A DNA stretch of 64,000 nucleotides from Pseudomonas sp. Irchel s3h14 (GCF_900187425.1 NZ_FYDJ01000005.1:310001-374000), one strand, 5' to 3'. Counted from the stretch's first letter, positions 27,230 through 36,552 are shown. The notes: a model not told the origin generated them from the letters alone. Program-made: numbers and translations.

Positions 27230-29621
27230 TCATCACGCTGTAGAGAAGACCCAAGCCGAACTGGCTGAACTGTTCGCCAAGGACCTGACCACCGGTGTCG
27301 GCCGCAGCGTCAAGCACGACAGCGCCACCAAGCACGTGTCCGGTGAAGCGCAGTACATCGACGACCGGCTGGAATTTCCGAACCAGTTGCATGTTTACGC
27401 ACGCCTGTCGGACCGCGCTCACGCGAAAATCATCAGCATCGACACCAAACCTTGTTACGCCTTCGAAGGCGTGCGCATCGCCATCACCCACAAAGACGTG
27501 CCGGGCCTGAAAGACATCGGGCCGCTGCTGCCGGGCGATCCGCTGCTGGCCATCGATGACGTGCAATTCGTCGGTCAACCGGTGCTTGCCGTCGCCGCAA
27601 AAGATTTGGAAACCGCGCGCAAAGCCGCCATGGCCGCGATCATCGAATACGAAGATCTGGAGCCGGTGCTGGACGTGGTTGAAGCCCTGCGCAAACGCCA
27701 CTTTGTGCTCGACAGCCACACGCATCAGCGCGGTGATTCGGCTGGTGCTTTGGCGACTGCCGAGCATCGTATCCAGGGCACGCTGCACATTGGTGGTCAG
27801 GAACACTTCTACCTCGAAACCCAGATCTCTTCGGTGATGCCAACCGAAGACGGCGGCATGATCGTCTACTGCTCGACGCAGAACCCCACCGAAGTACAGA
27901 AGCTTGTAGCCGAAGTGCTGGACGTATCGATGAACAAGATCGTCGTCGACATGCGCCGCATGGGCGGTGGTTTCGGCGGCAAGGAAACCCAAGCGGCAAG
28001 CCCGGCGTGCCTGTGCGCAGTGATCGCGCACCTCACCGGCCAGCCGACCAAAATGCGCCTGCCGCGCGTCGAAGACATGCTGATGACCGGCAAGCGTCAC
28101 CCGTTCTATGTCGAGTACGACGTCGGCTTCGACAGCACCGGCCGGCTGCACGGTATTGCCCTGGAACTGGCCGGCAACTGCGGTTGCTCGCCGGACCTGT
28201 CGGCGTCGATTGTCGACCGTGCGATGTTCCACGCCGACAACTCGTACTACCTGGGTGACGCGACCATCAACGGTCATCGCTGCAAGACCAACACCGCGTC
28301 GAACACCGCTTACCGTGGCTTCGGCGGCCCGCAAGGGATGGTTGCCATCGAAGAAGTGATGGACGCCATCGCCCGGCATCTGGCCCTCGATCCGCTGGCG
28401 GTGCGCAAGGCCAACTACTACGGCAAGACCGAGCGCAACGTCACCCATTACTACCAGACCGTCGAGCACAACATGCTCGAGGAAATGACCGCCGAACTCG
28501 AAGAAAGCAGCCAGTACGCCGAGCGCCGCGAAGCGATCCGTCGCTACAACGCCAACAGCCCGATCCTGAAAAAAGGCCTGGCGCTGACCCCGGTGAAATT
28601 CGGTATTTCCTTCACCGCCAGCTTCCTCAACCAGGCCGGTGCGCTGATCCACGTTTACACCGACGGCAGCATCCACCTGAACCATGGCGGCACCGAAATG
28701 GGCCAGGGCCTGAACACCAAAGTCGCGCAGGTCGTGGCCGAAGTGTTCCAGGTGGAAATGGACCGCGTGCAGATCACCGCAACCAATACCGACAAGGTCC
28801 CGAACACCTCACCGACCGCGGCTTCCAGTGGTGCCGACCTGAACGGTAAAGCCGCGCAGAACGCGGCGGAAATCATCAAGAAACGTTTGGTGGAATTTGC
28901 CGCGCGGCAGTACAAGGTCAGCGAAGAAGACGTGGAGTTCCACAACGGTCACGTGCGGGTTCGCGATCACATCCTGACCTTCGAAGCGTTGATCCAGCAG
29001 GCGTATTTCGCTCAGGTGTCGCTGTCGAGCACCGGGTTCTACAAGACCCCGAAAATCTTCTACGACCGTAGCCAGGCGCGTGGTCGGCCGTTCTACTACT
29101 ACGCCTTCGGCGCAGCGTGCTGCGAGGTGATCATCGACACCCTGACCGGCGAGTACAAAATGCTGCGTACCGACATCCTCCACGATGTCGGCGACTCATT
29201 GAACCCGGCGATCGACATCGGTCAGGTCGAGGGTGGTTTCATTCAGGGCATGGGCTGGCTGACCATGGAAGAACTGGTGTGGAACAACAAAGGCAAACTG
29301 ATGACCAACGGCCCGGCCAGCTACAAGATCCCAGCCGTGGCAGACATGCCGTTGGACCTGCGGGTGAAGCTGGTGGAAAACCGCAAGAACCCGGAAGACA
29401 CGGTGTTCCATTCCAAGGCCGTGGGCGAGCCGCCGTTCATGCTGGGTATCGCTGCGTGGTGTGCGATCAAGGACGCCGTTGCCAGCCTGGGCGACTACAA
29501 GCATCAACCGAAAATCGATGCGCCGGCGACCCCGGAGCGGGTGTTGTGGGGCTGCGAGCAGATGCGCCAGTTGAAGGTGGCGAAGGCTGTTGAAACCGAA
29601 GTTGAGTTGGCTTCGCTCTGA
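27222..29621 (+). CDS. xdhB: Xanthine dehydrogenase large (molybdopterin-binding) subunit
   Basis: A 799-residue molybdenum hydroxylase subunit. Motifs include RMGGGFGGKETQ, the AYRGFGGPQG arginine loop, MGQGLNTKVAQV, TAASSGADLNG and VEGGFIQGMGW. VGEPPFMLG near the C-terminus carries the catalytic Glu. It oxidises hypoxanthine and xanthine to urate. It overlaps xdhA by 8 nt; a REPIN separates it from xdhC. Confidence 0.96.
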   Translation: MSNHHAVEKTQAELAELFAKDLTTGVGRSVKHDSATKHVSGEAQYIDDRLEFPNQLHVYARLSDRAHAKIISIDTKPCYAFEGVRIAITHKDVPGLKDIGPLLPGDPLLAIDDVQFVGQPVLAVAAKDLETARKAAMAAIIEYEDLEPVLDVVEALRKRHFVLDSHTHQRGDSAGALATAEHRIQGTLHIGGQEHFYLETQISSVMPTEDGGMIVYCSTQNPTEVQKLVAEVLDVSMNKIVVDMRRMGGGFGGKETQAASPACLCAVIAHLTGQPTKMRLPRVEDMLMTGKRHPFYVEYDVGFDSTGRLHGIALELAGNCGCSPDLSASIVDRAMFHADNSYYLGDATINGHRCKTNTASNTAYRGFGGPQGMVAIEEVMDAIARHLALDPLAVRKANYYGKTERNVTHYYQTVEHNMLEEMTAELEESSQYAERREAIRRYNANSPILKKGLALTPVKFGISFTASFLNQAGALIHVYTDGSIHLNHGGTEMGQGLNTKVAQVVAEVFQVEMDRVQITATNTDKVPNTSPTAASSGADLNGKAAQNAAEIIKKRLVEFAARQYKVSEEDVEFHNGHVRVRDHILTFEALIQQAYFAQVSLSSTGFYKTPKIFYDRSQARGRPFYYYAFGAACCEVIIDTLTGEYKMLRTDILHDVGDSLNPAIDIGQVEGGFIQGMGWLTMEELVWNNKGKLMTNGPASYKIPAVADMPLDLRVKLVENRKNPEDTVFHSKAVGEPPFMLGIAAWCAIKDAVASLGDYKHQPKIDAPATPERVLWGCEQMRQLKVAKAVETEVELASL

Positions 29622-29632
29622 TACCGAGGCGC

Positions 29633-29724
29633 GGCCATCGCGGGCAAGCCTTGCTCCTACAGGATTGATAGTGATCGCACGATCGACGCAAACCTGTAGG
29701 AGCAAAGCTTGCTAGCGATGAGGC
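29633..29724. repeat. REPIN, TGTAGGAGCAAAGCTTGC family
   Basis: GCCATCGCGGGCAAGCCTTG to CTCCTACA is mirrored by TGTAGGAGCAAAGCTTGCTA to GCGATGAGGC. It lies between xdhB and xdhC, within the operon, where such hairpins may adjust downstream mRNA levels. Confidence 0.85.
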
Positions 29725-29756
29725 CCGAACAGACAACAGAGATGTTGAGGTGAAAC

Positions 29757-30602
29757 ATGTACAACTGGATCGACGCCCTCGCCGACCTGCAATCCCAGGG
29801 TGAACCCTGCGTGTTGGTGACCATCATCGAAGAGCTCGGCTCGACGCCGCGTAACGCCGGCTCGAAGATGGTCATCAGCGCCACCCAGACCTTCGACACC
29901 ATCGGTGGCGGGCATCTGGAATACAAGGCCATGCAGATCGGCCGCGAGATGCTGGCCAGCGGTAAGCAGGACACGCACCTGGAGCGCTTCAGCCTCGGCG
30001 CCAGCCTGGGTCAGTGCTGCGGCGGCGTGACCGTGTTGCTGTTCGAACCGATGGGCCAGGTCCAGGCGCAGATTGCTGTGTTCGGTGCCGGCCACGTTGG
30101 CCGGGCGCTGGTGCCGCTGCTCGCCAGCCTGCCCTGCCGGGTGCGCTGGATCGACTCGCGGGATGCGGAGTTCCCTGAACTGATCCCCCACGGCGTACGC
30201 AAAATTGTCGCCGAAGAACCGGTGGACGAAATCGACGACCTGCCCGCCGGCAGCTACTGCATCGTCATGACGCACAACCACCAGCTCGACCTCGAACTCA
30301 CCGCCGCGATCCTCAAGCGCAACGACTTCGCCTACTTCGGCCTGATCGGTTCGAAGACCAAACGGGTGAAGTTCGAACACCGCCTGCGGGACCGTGGTTT
30401 CGACAGCGCCGTGCTGCAACGCATGCGCTGCCCGATGGGCATCGGCGAAGTCAAAGGCAAGTTGCCTGTGGAAATCGCCATCTCCATCGCCGGCGAAATC
30501 ATCGCCACCTATAACGCCAATTTCGGCCAGCACACCGCCAGCGCCGGATCATCGATCGCCAAACTGCTGCCTGCTTCACGCCGCAGCCAAGCCACGAATT
30601 GA
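29757..30602 (+). CDS. xdhC: Xanthine dehydrogenase accessory protein XdhC
   Basis: A 281-residue molybdenum-cofactor chaperone that binds Moco and helps insert its sulfurated form into XdhB. It shows the N-terminal XdhC/CoxI domain (EPCVLVTIIEELGSTPRNAG, then TIGGGHLEY) and a C-terminal Rossmann fold (AVFGAGHVGRALVPL). GAGGTG lies 5 nt before the ATG. The stop codon lies 8 nt before the guaD ATG. Confidence 0.95.
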   Translation: MYNWIDALADLQSQGEPCVLVTIIEELGSTPRNAGSKMVISATQTFDTIGGGHLEYKAMQIGREMLASGKQDTHLERFSLGASLGQCCGGVTVLLFEPMGQVQAQIAVFGAGHVGRALVPLLASLPCRVRWIDSRDAEFPELIPHGVRKIVAEEPVDEIDDLPAGSYCIVMTHNHQLDLELTAAILKRNDFAYFGLIGSKTKRVKFEHRLRDRGFDSAVLQRMRCPMGIGEVKGKLPVEIAISIAGEIIATYNANFGQHTASAGSSIAKLLPASRRSQATN

Positions 30603-30610
30603 GAATTTTT

Positions 30611-31915
30611 ATGCCTCTGACTCGCAAAGCCTACCGCGCCGCCATTCTGCACAGCATCGCTGATCCTGCCGAAGTCGGTATTGAAGCCTCTTATGAATAT
30701 TTCGAAGATGGCCTGCTGGTGGTTGATAACGGCCAGATCAGCGCCCTTGGTCACGCCAGCGACTTGCTGCCGACCCTGCCGGCTGACATCGAGATCACCC
30801 ATTATCAGGACGCGCTGATCACCCCGGGCTTCATCGACACCCACATTCACTTGCCGCAAACCGGCATGGTCGGCGCCTACGGCGAACAACTGCTGGACTG
30901 GCTCAACACCTACACCTTCCCATGCGAAAGCCAGTTCGCCGACAAGGCTCACGCTGACGAAGTCGCGGGAATTTTCATCAAGGAACTGCTGCGCAACGGC
31001 ACCACCACCGCGCTGGTCTTCGGTAGCGTGCACCCGCAATCGGTGAACTCGTTCTTCGAGGCCGCCGAACAGCTGGACCTGCGGATGATCGCCGGCAAGG
31101 TGATGATGGACCGCAACGCGCCGGACTACCTGACCGACACCGCCGAATCCAGCTATGTCGAAAGCAAGGCACTGATCGAACGCTGGCACGGCAAGGGCCG
31201 TTTGCACTACGCGGTCACCCCGCGCTTCGCCCCGACCAGCACCCCGGAACAGCTGACCCTCGCGGGTCAGTTGCTCAGCGAATTCCCTGACCTGTACATG
31301 CAGACTCACATCAGCGAAAACCTCAAGGAAGTCGAGTGGGTCAAGGAGCTGTTCCCGGAGCGCAAGGGCTACCTGGACGTCTACGACCACTACAAACTGC
31401 TCGGCGAGCGCTCGGTATTCGCCCACGGCGTGCACCTGTGCGATGACGAGTGCGCGCGACTGGCGGAAACCGGCTCGGCGATCGCCTTCTGCCCGACGTC
31501 GAACTTCTTCCTCGGCAGCGGCCTGTTCAACCTGCCGATGGCCGAGAAGCACAAATTGAATGTCGGCCTCGGTACGGACGTCGGTGGCGGCACCAGTTTC
31601 TCGCTGCTGCAAACCTTGAACGAAGCCTACAAGGTCATGCAGATGCAAGGCGCACGGTTGAGCCCGTTCAAATCGCTGTACCTGGCCACCCTCGGTGGTG
31701 CGCGTGCGCTGCGTCTGGAAGACAAGATCGGCACCCTGCAACCGGGCACTGATGCGGACTTCCTGGTGCTGGACTACAACGCCACGCCGCTGCTCAGCTA
31801 TCGCTTGAAGCAGGCCAATAACATTGCCGAAACGTTGTTTGTGTTGATGACGCTTGGGGATGACCGGACGGTGTTGCAGACGTATGCGGCGGGGAATCAG
31901 GTGCATCAGCGTTAA
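30611..31915 (+). CDS. guaD: Guanine deaminase
   Basis: A 434-residue amidohydrolase converting guanine to xanthine, which feeds the neighbouring xanthine dehydrogenase. Metal and catalytic motifs are DTHIHLPQTG, QTHISEN, FAHGVHLCDDE and GLGTDVGGGTSFSLL. The ATG at 30611 matches the family N-terminus; a TTG 12 nt upstream overlaps the xdhC stop and is rejected. It is the last gene of the xdhABC-guaD unit, followed by a REPIN and a terminator. Confidence 0.95.
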   Translation: MPLTRKAYRAAILHSIADPAEVGIEASYEYFEDGLLVVDNGQISALGHASDLLPTLPADIEITHYQDALITPGFIDTHIHLPQTGMVGAYGEQLLDWLNTYTFPCESQFADKAHADEVAGIFIKELLRNGTTTALVFGSVHPQSVNSFFEAAEQLDLRMIAGKVMMDRNAPDYLTDTAESSYVESKALIERWHGKGRLHYAVTPRFAPTSTPEQLTLAGQLLSEFPDLYMQTHISENLKEVEWVKELFPERKGYLDVYDHYKLLGERSVFAHGVHLCDDECARLAETGSAIAFCPTSNFFLGSGLFNLPMAEKHKLNVGLGTDVGGGTSFSLLQTLNEAYKVMQMQGARLSPFKSLYLATLGGARALRLEDKIGTLQPGTDADFLVLDYNATPLLSYRLKQANNIAETLFVLMTLGDDRTVLQTYAAGNQVHQR

Positions 31916-31929
31916 GATCTTTGCGCGCT

Positions 31930-32031
31930 GATCGTTCCCATGCTCTGCGTGGGAATGCCTCTAGGGACGCTCCGCGTCCAGTGACGCGGAGCGTCACGGG
32001 CTGCATTCCCACGCAGAGCGTGGGAACGATC
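31930..32031. repeat. REPIN, GTTCCCACGC family
   Basis: GATCGTTCCCATGCTCTGCG and CGCAGAGCGTGGGAACGATC arms with the two inner palindromes. It lies between guaD and its terminator. Confidence 0.9.
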
Positions 32032-32040
32032 TGATACTCA

Positions 32041-32081
32041 AAAAAAATCCCCCGCAACCGGAAGGCTGCGGGGGATTTTTT
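32041..32081. terminator. Bidirectional terminator between convergent guaD and GntR gene
   Basis: Stem AAAAATCCCCCGCA / TGCGGGGGATTTTT with flanking A- and T-runs, lying 13 nt before the minus-strand regulator stop codon. Confidence 0.92.
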
Positions 32082-32093
32082 ATCATCGGTACT

Positions 32094-32858
32094 TCAGAGC
32101 TTCGCGACTGGCCGCCCTGGCTTCTTGGTCTGCAACAAATGCGAGAACACCGCATGCAAATCATCCGACGCACTTTCTTCGTCGAGGTTGAGTTTGCTGT
32201 CGATGTGATCCATGTGATGCATCATCAGGTCCACCGCCAGCTCAGCGTTGCGCGCTTCGATGGCGTCGATCAGCTGGGTGTGCTCGTCGTAGGAACAGTG
32301 GGAGCGATTGCCGCTTTCATACTGGGCAATGATCAACGACGTCTGGGACACCAGGCTGCGCTGGAAGCTGATCAGCGGAGCATTTTTCGCCGCTTCGGCC
32401 AACTTCAAGTGGAATTCGCCCGACAGACGAATACCGGCGCCACGATCGCCACGGGAGAAGCTGTCGCGCTCGTCGTTGACCATCTGGCGCAAGTCGGCAA
32501 TCTCCTCGGCTGTGGCGTGCTGCACCGCCAATTCAGTGATCGCTCGCTCCACCAGACGCCGGGCCATGAACACCTGGCGAGCCTCTTCGACACTTGGACT
32601 GGCGACGACAGCGCCACGATTCGGACGCAGCAGCACGACGCCTTCATGGGCCAGGCGCGAGAGCGCGCGGCGAATGATGGTGCGACTGACCCCGAAAATT
32701 TCCCCCAGCGCTTCTTCGCTCAACTTGGTGCCGGGCGCCAGACGCTGTTCGAGGATGGCCTCGAAGATATGCGCGTAGACAATATCGTCCTGGGTACCGC
32801 TGCGGCCGGCTTTGCCTGCTCGCGGTTGTTTCTTTAGGGGTTGCAACTGTTCGTTCAT
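32094..32858 (-). CDS. GntR-family FCD transcriptional regulator
   Basis: A 254-residue regulator. After a basic N-terminus, a winged HTH (IVYAHIFEAILEQRLAPGTK, then SEEALGEIFGVSRTIIRRAL) precedes an FCD effector domain carrying the expected acidic/His metal-site residues (RMVNDE, FHLKLAEAAKN, DEHTQLIDAI, MMHHMDHI). ATG 32858 is chosen; the longer frame to 33014 adds a non-conserved segment. It is divergent from the BenE-type transporter gene and convergent with guaD. The palindrome at 32951-32962 may be its operator. The ligand is unknown, probably a purine or carboxylate related to the cluster. Confidence 0.87.
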   Translation of the reverse strand: MNEQLQPLKKQPRAGKAGRSGTQDDIVYAHIFEAILEQRLAPGTKLSEEALGEIFGVSRTIIRRALSRLAHEGVVLLRPNRGAVVASPSVEEARQVFMARRLVERAITELAVQHATAEEIADLRQMVNDERDSFSRGDRGAGIRLSGEFHLKLAEAAKNAPLISFQRSLVSQTSLIIAQYESGNRSHCSYDEHTQLIDAIEARNAELAVDLMMHHMDHIDSKLNLDEESASDDLHAVFSHLLQTKKPGRPVAKL

Positions 32859-32950
32859 GAGCACTCGAGTCGGAAGAACTGCGGCGAATTGACCGTGACT
32901 GTAATACGGCACAGTGGGTCGCTGGCAAGTATCGCGTAAAAAACACCGCG

Positions 32951-32962
32951 ATTGTACACAAT
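32951..32962. promoter_or_regulatory. ATTGT-AC-ACAAT palindrome, candidate GntR operator
   Basis: A perfect 5-bp inverted repeat around AC, of the TTGTNNACAA type seen for several FCD-class GntR regulators. It is about 93 nt upstream of the regulator start at 32858 and lies between it and the divergent transporter gene. Confidence 0.5.
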
Positions 32963-33073
32963 GGAGGGTGGCAACACGACTGTACGGCTGTTTGTCACTT
33001 CCGCTGTATTGCAACGACTGGTTACTTTTGAGTTTAGGCTTGAACGCAGAATCCGCAGCCCGAACACGATCCC

Positions 33074-33165
33074 TGTAGGAGCCGAGCTTGCTCGCGATGG
33101 CGGAGGGTCAGTCAACATTAATGTTGAATGTTAAATCGCCATCGCGAGCAAGCTCGGCTCCTACA
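33074..33165. repeat. REPIN, TGTAGGAGCCGAGCTTGCTC family, with a second palindrome in its loop
   Basis: The arms TGTAGGAGCCGAGCTTGCTC and GAGCAAGCTCGGCTCCTACA are perfect inverted repeats, extended by GCGATGGCG/CGCCATCGC. The central spacer contains the perfect 16-bp palindrome TCAACATTAATGTTGA (33112-33127). It lies 31 nt before the transporter ATG. Confidence 0.88.
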
Positions 33166-33196
33166 AGGGACCACCAGAACAAGGAACACCGCTGTC

Positions 33197-34390
33197 ATGA
33201 ACGACATCACGCACACGCAGCTCCGCCCTTTGGCCGATACGTCGCCTTCTGCGATCGTCGCCGGCTTCATCGCGATGATGACCGGTTACACCAGCTCGCT
33301 GGTCCTGATGTTCCAGGCCGGGCAAGCGGCGGGCCTGACCAGCGGGCAGATTTCGTCGTGGATCTGGGCGATCTCGATTGGCATGGCGGTGTGCTCGATC
33401 GGCCTGTCTTTGCGTTATCGCACACCGATCACCATTGCCTGGTCGACCCCCGGCGCGGCGTTGCTGATTACCAGCCTGGGCGGCGTGACCTACGGAGAAG
33501 CCATCGGCGCCTACATTACTTGCGCGATCCTGGTAACCATTTGTGGTTTGACCGGCAGCTTCGAACGGCTGGTGAAAAAGATTCCGGCGTCATTGGCCGC
33601 CGCCCTGCTGGCGGGGATTCTGTTCAAGATCGGCAGCGAAATCTTCGTCGCCGCGCAGCATCGCACCGCGCTGGTATTGGGCATGTTCTTCACTTATCTG
33701 GTGGTCAAACGCCTGTCGCCGCGTTATGCGGTACTCGCCGCGCTGTTGATCGGCACGGCACTGTCGGGATTCATGGGCCTGTTGGATTTCAGCGGTTTCC
33801 ACCTGGAAGTAGCGACGCCGGTCTGGACCACACCGCACTTCTCCCTCGCCGCGACCATCAGCATCGGCATCCCGCTGTTCGTGGTGGCCATGACCTCGCA
33901 GAACATGCCCGGCATTGCCGTGCTGCGCGCCGACGGTTACACCGTGCCGGCCTCGCCACTGATCACCACCACCGGCATCGCTTCGTTGCTGCTGGCGCCG
34001 TTCGGTTCCCACGGGATCAACCTGGCGGCCATCAGCGCGGCGATTTGCACCGGGCCGCATGCCCATGAGGATCGCAACAAGCGCTACACGGCGGCCGTCT
34101 GGTGCGGGATTTTCTACGGGATCGCCGGGGTGTTCGGCGCGACGCTGGCGGCGCTGTTTGCCGCGCTGCCGAAAGAGCTGGTGCTGTCGATTGCGGCACT
34201 GGCGCTGTTCGGCTCGATCATCAATGGCTTGAGCATTGCGATGAGCCAGGTGAAGGAACGTGAGGCAGCACTGATTACCTTTATGGTCACGGCGTCGGGG
34301 CTGACGCTGTTTTCCATCGGTTCGGCGTTCTGGGGGATTGTGGCGGGGGTTCTAACGATGGTGATTCTGAACTGGCGCAAGGCCCTGTAG
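33197..34390 (+). CDS. BenE-family benzoate/H+ symporter-like transporter
   Basis: A 397-residue polytopic inner-membrane protein with about eleven to twelve hydrophobic segments and BenE-type sequences: SPSAIVAGFIAMMTGYTSS, WSTPGAALLITS, PLFVVAMTSQNMPGIAVL, AAICTGPHAHED. BenE proteins import benzoate with protons, but no benzoate catabolic gene is present here. The gene sits beside guaD/xdh and a GntR regulator, so a substrate tied to purine catabolism is plausible and unproven. ATG 33197 is chosen; the longer frame from 33128 passes through a REPIN. The TAG stop is part of the next REP element. Confidence 0.86.
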   Translation: MNDITHTQLRPLADTSPSAIVAGFIAMMTGYTSSLVLMFQAGQAAGLTSGQISSWIWAISIGMAVCSIGLSLRYRTPITIAWSTPGAALLITSLGGVTYGEAIGAYITCAILVTICGLTGSFERLVKKIPASLAAALLAGILFKIGSEIFVAAQHRTALVLGMFFTYLVVKRLSPRYAVLAALLIGTALSGFMGLLDFSGFHLEVATPVWTTPHFSLAATISIGIPLFVVAMTSQNMPGIAVLRADGYTVPASPLITTTGIASLLLAPFGSHGINLAAISAAICTGPHAHEDRNKRYTAAVWCGIFYGIAGVFGATLAALFAALPKELVLSIAALALFGSIINGLSIAMSQVKEREAALITFMVTASGLTLFSIGSAFWGIVAGVLTMVILNWRKAL

Positions 34391-34453
34391 GAGCAAGGCT
34401 TGCCCGCGATGGCGATCTCAGGCGCGCCATCACGGGCAAGCCATGCTCCTACA
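34386..34453. repeat. REPIN, TGTAGGAGCAAGGCTTGCCC family
   Basis: TGTAGGAGCAAGGCTTGCCC and GGGCAAGCCATGCTCCTACA arms. Its first bases include the TAG stop of the transporter gene (34388-34390). Confidence 0.88.
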
Positions 34454-34462
34454 AAAGCAGGC

Positions 34463-34497
34463 AAAAAAAAACGGCGACCCTTGGGTCGCCGTTTTTT
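34463..34497. terminator. Bidirectional terminator between convergent transporter and yggL-like genes
   Basis: Stem ACGGCGACCC / GGGTCGCCGT with an A9 run on the left and T6 on the right. Confidence 0.93.
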
Positions 34498-34503
34498 ACA
34501 ACA

Positions 34504-34848
34504 TCAAGCTACCGGATTGATCGGCTTTTCCGGGTACCAGACGTCGATCAGCGGGCTGACGGTTGCTTCAGTCAGTTCGCTGCGGCCTTTGAGCCAGGCT
34601 TCAACAGCGGCACGCTGCTCTTCGGACACCGAGCCACGCTTCTGCAGGCAAACCAGACCGAAGTCGTCGCCGCCAACATAGCCCAGACCGTTGGCTTCCA
34701 TGGCTTCTTTCAGGAACGCGTCGAGGAAAGCATCAATGGCTTCATCAGCCAAATCTTCTTTGAAATCCAGGTTCAGTTCGAAACCCAGCTCTTGAAATTC
34801 ATCGACGCACAGTTTTTTGCGCAGACGCTGGGAACGGTTAGTCGCCAT
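34504..34848 (-). CDS. YggL family (DUF469) protein
   Basis: A 114-residue small acidic/basic protein matching the YggL/DUF469 family: MATNRSQRLRKKLCVDEFQE, GFELNLDFKE, a helical DEAIDAFLDAFLKEAMEANG segment and FGLVCLQKRGSVSEEQRAAV. The family is small and conserved in gammaproteobacteria, with a ribosome association reported for the E. coli member; I infer nothing further here. GAGGA lies 8 nt before ATG 34848, while the longer frame to 34926 lacks support. It is monocistronic, ending at a shared terminator. Confidence 0.87.
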   Translation of the reverse strand: MATNRSQRLRKKLCVDEFQELGFELNLDFKEDLADEAIDAFLDAFLKEAMEANGLGYVGGDDFGLVCLQKRGSVSEEQRAAVEAWLKGRSELTEATVSPLIDVWYPEKPINPVA

Positions 34849-35081
34849 TGGAACAATCCTCATAAGTAATAACGGGCGGCACTTTAGCAGTTTAAGGCGC
34901 CGATTGCCCGTCTCTCTGGGTTGCAAGCCCTACCGTCGGTAAAAAATAGCGGATTAGAAGGCCAGGGCACGGCACAAGCTGCTACACCTTGGGGCATAAT
35001 GCCGACACTTTCATGACCACTGAGGGAATTTATCTTCATGCCCTCGTTTTTTTCCCCCTCGGCTGTAGGGTTTTATTTCAC

Positions 35082-36542
35082 ATGATCAAATCTTTGCGTC
35101 CATTGTTACTGGCCGGTTTTCTGCTCCCGCTGGCCTTCTCTGTTTCCGCCGCCCCGATCAACACCGCGCTGTCGCCCAATGTTGAAAAAGCCCTCAAGGC
35201 CAGCAAGATGCAGGACAACGCCCTGTCGCTGGTGATGATCCCGCTCAACGGCCCTGGCACCCCGACCATTTTCAACGCTGACGTCTCCGTCAACCCGGCC
35301 TCGACCATGAAACTGGTCACCACGTACGCTGCGCTGGAAATGCTCGGCCCGAACCACCAGTGGAAAACCGAGTTTTACACCGACGGCACGCTCAGCGGCG
35401 GCATCCTCAACGGTAACCTCTACCTCAAAGGTGGCGGCGATCCGAAGCTGAACATGGAAAAACTCTGGTTGCTGATGCGTGACCTGCGCGCCAACGGTGT
35501 GACGCAAATCACTGGCGACCTGGTGCTGGACCGCAATTTCTTCGTACAGCCGCAATTGCCGCAGTTCAACGACGACGGCAATGACGATAACAAGCCGTTC
35601 CTGGTCAAACCTGACGCGCTGATGGTCAACCTCAAGGCCCTGCGTTTTGTGGCGCGTAACGACAACGGCCGAGTGCTGGTGTCGGTGGAACCGCCGATTG
35701 CCACCATTCGCATCGAAAACCAGGTCAAAGCCGTCAACTCCAAGCAATGCACCGGTGGCGTGCGGTACAACCCGGTGACCCAGGCCGATGGCAGCGTGAC
35801 CGTGACGGTCGGCGGCCAGTTGGGCGAGGGTTGCAGCTCCCAGACTTACCTGTCGCTGCTCGACCACGCGACCTACACCGCGGGCGCTGTGCGGGCAATC
35901 TGGAAGGAACTGGGCGGCAGCATTCAGGGCGTGGACCGTTTGGCGCCAACACCTAAAAATGCCAAGGTCCTGGCTCGGGCCTTCTCGCCGGACCTGGCGG
36001 AAATCATCCGCGACATCAATAAATACAGTAACAACACCATGGCCCAGCAGCTGTTCCTGAGCCTGGGCGCGCAGTTCCGCACCGAGGCCGACGGTGACGA
36101 TGCCAAGGCTGCACAGCGTGTCGTGCGTCAGTGGCTGGCGAAGAAAGGCATCACCGCGCCGCATCTGGTGATGGAAAACGGCTCCGGTCTGTCCCGTGCG
36201 GAACGGGTGAGTGCGCGTGAAATGGCCGGCATGCTGCAAGCGGCCTGGAAAAGCCCGTATTCGGCCGAGTTCATCAGCTCGATGCCGATTGCCGGCACCG
36301 ACGGCACCATGCGCAAACGCCTGAAGACCACTGCAATGCGCGGTGAAGCCCACGTCAAGACCGGCACCCTGAATACGGTTCGGGCGATTGCCGGTTTCAG
36401 CCGCGACATCAACGGCAACACTTGGGCGGTGGTGGCGATCCTCAACGACAAGGCACCGTTTGGTGCTTCGTCGGTGCTGGATCAGGTGCTGCTGGACCTG
36501 TATCGCCAGCCAAAACTGCCGGAAACGGCTTCGGTGCTCTAA
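35082..36542 (+). CDS. dacB: D-alanyl-D-alanine carboxypeptidase/endopeptidase (PBP4-type)
   Basis: A 486-residue periplasmic class C penicillin-binding protein that trims and cleaves peptidoglycan cross-links. A signal peptide (MIKSLRPLLLAGFLLPLAFS..., cleavage after SVSA) precedes the active site STMK (about residue 73), with SNN (in KYSNNTMAQQL) and the third motif KTGTL (VKTGTLNTV). The large insert between motifs 1 and 2 is typical of the DacB class. ATG 35082 gives the signal peptide directly; the frame from 34989 adds 31 unlikely residues. Confidence 0.94.
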   Translation: MIKSLRPLLLAGFLLPLAFSVSAAPINTALSPNVEKALKASKMQDNALSLVMIPLNGPGTPTIFNADVSVNPASTMKLVTTYAALEMLGPNHQWKTEFYTDGTLSGGILNGNLYLKGGGDPKLNMEKLWLLMRDLRANGVTQITGDLVLDRNFFVQPQLPQFNDDGNDDNKPFLVKPDALMVNLKALRFVARNDNGRVLVSVEPPIATIRIENQVKAVNSKQCTGGVRYNPVTQADGSVTVTVGGQLGEGCSSQTYLSLLDHATYTAGAVRAIWKELGGSIQGVDRLAPTPKNAKVLARAFSPDLAEIIRDINKYSNNTMAQQLFLSLGAQFRTEADGDDAKAAQRVVRQWLAKKGITAPHLVMENGSGLSRAERVSAREMAGMLQAAWKSPYSAEFISSMPIAGTDGTMRKRLKTTAMRGEAHVKTGTLNTVRAIAGFSRDINGNTWAVVAILNDKAPFGASSVLDQVLLDLYRQPKLPETASVL

Positions 36543-36552
36543 CCCCCAACCT

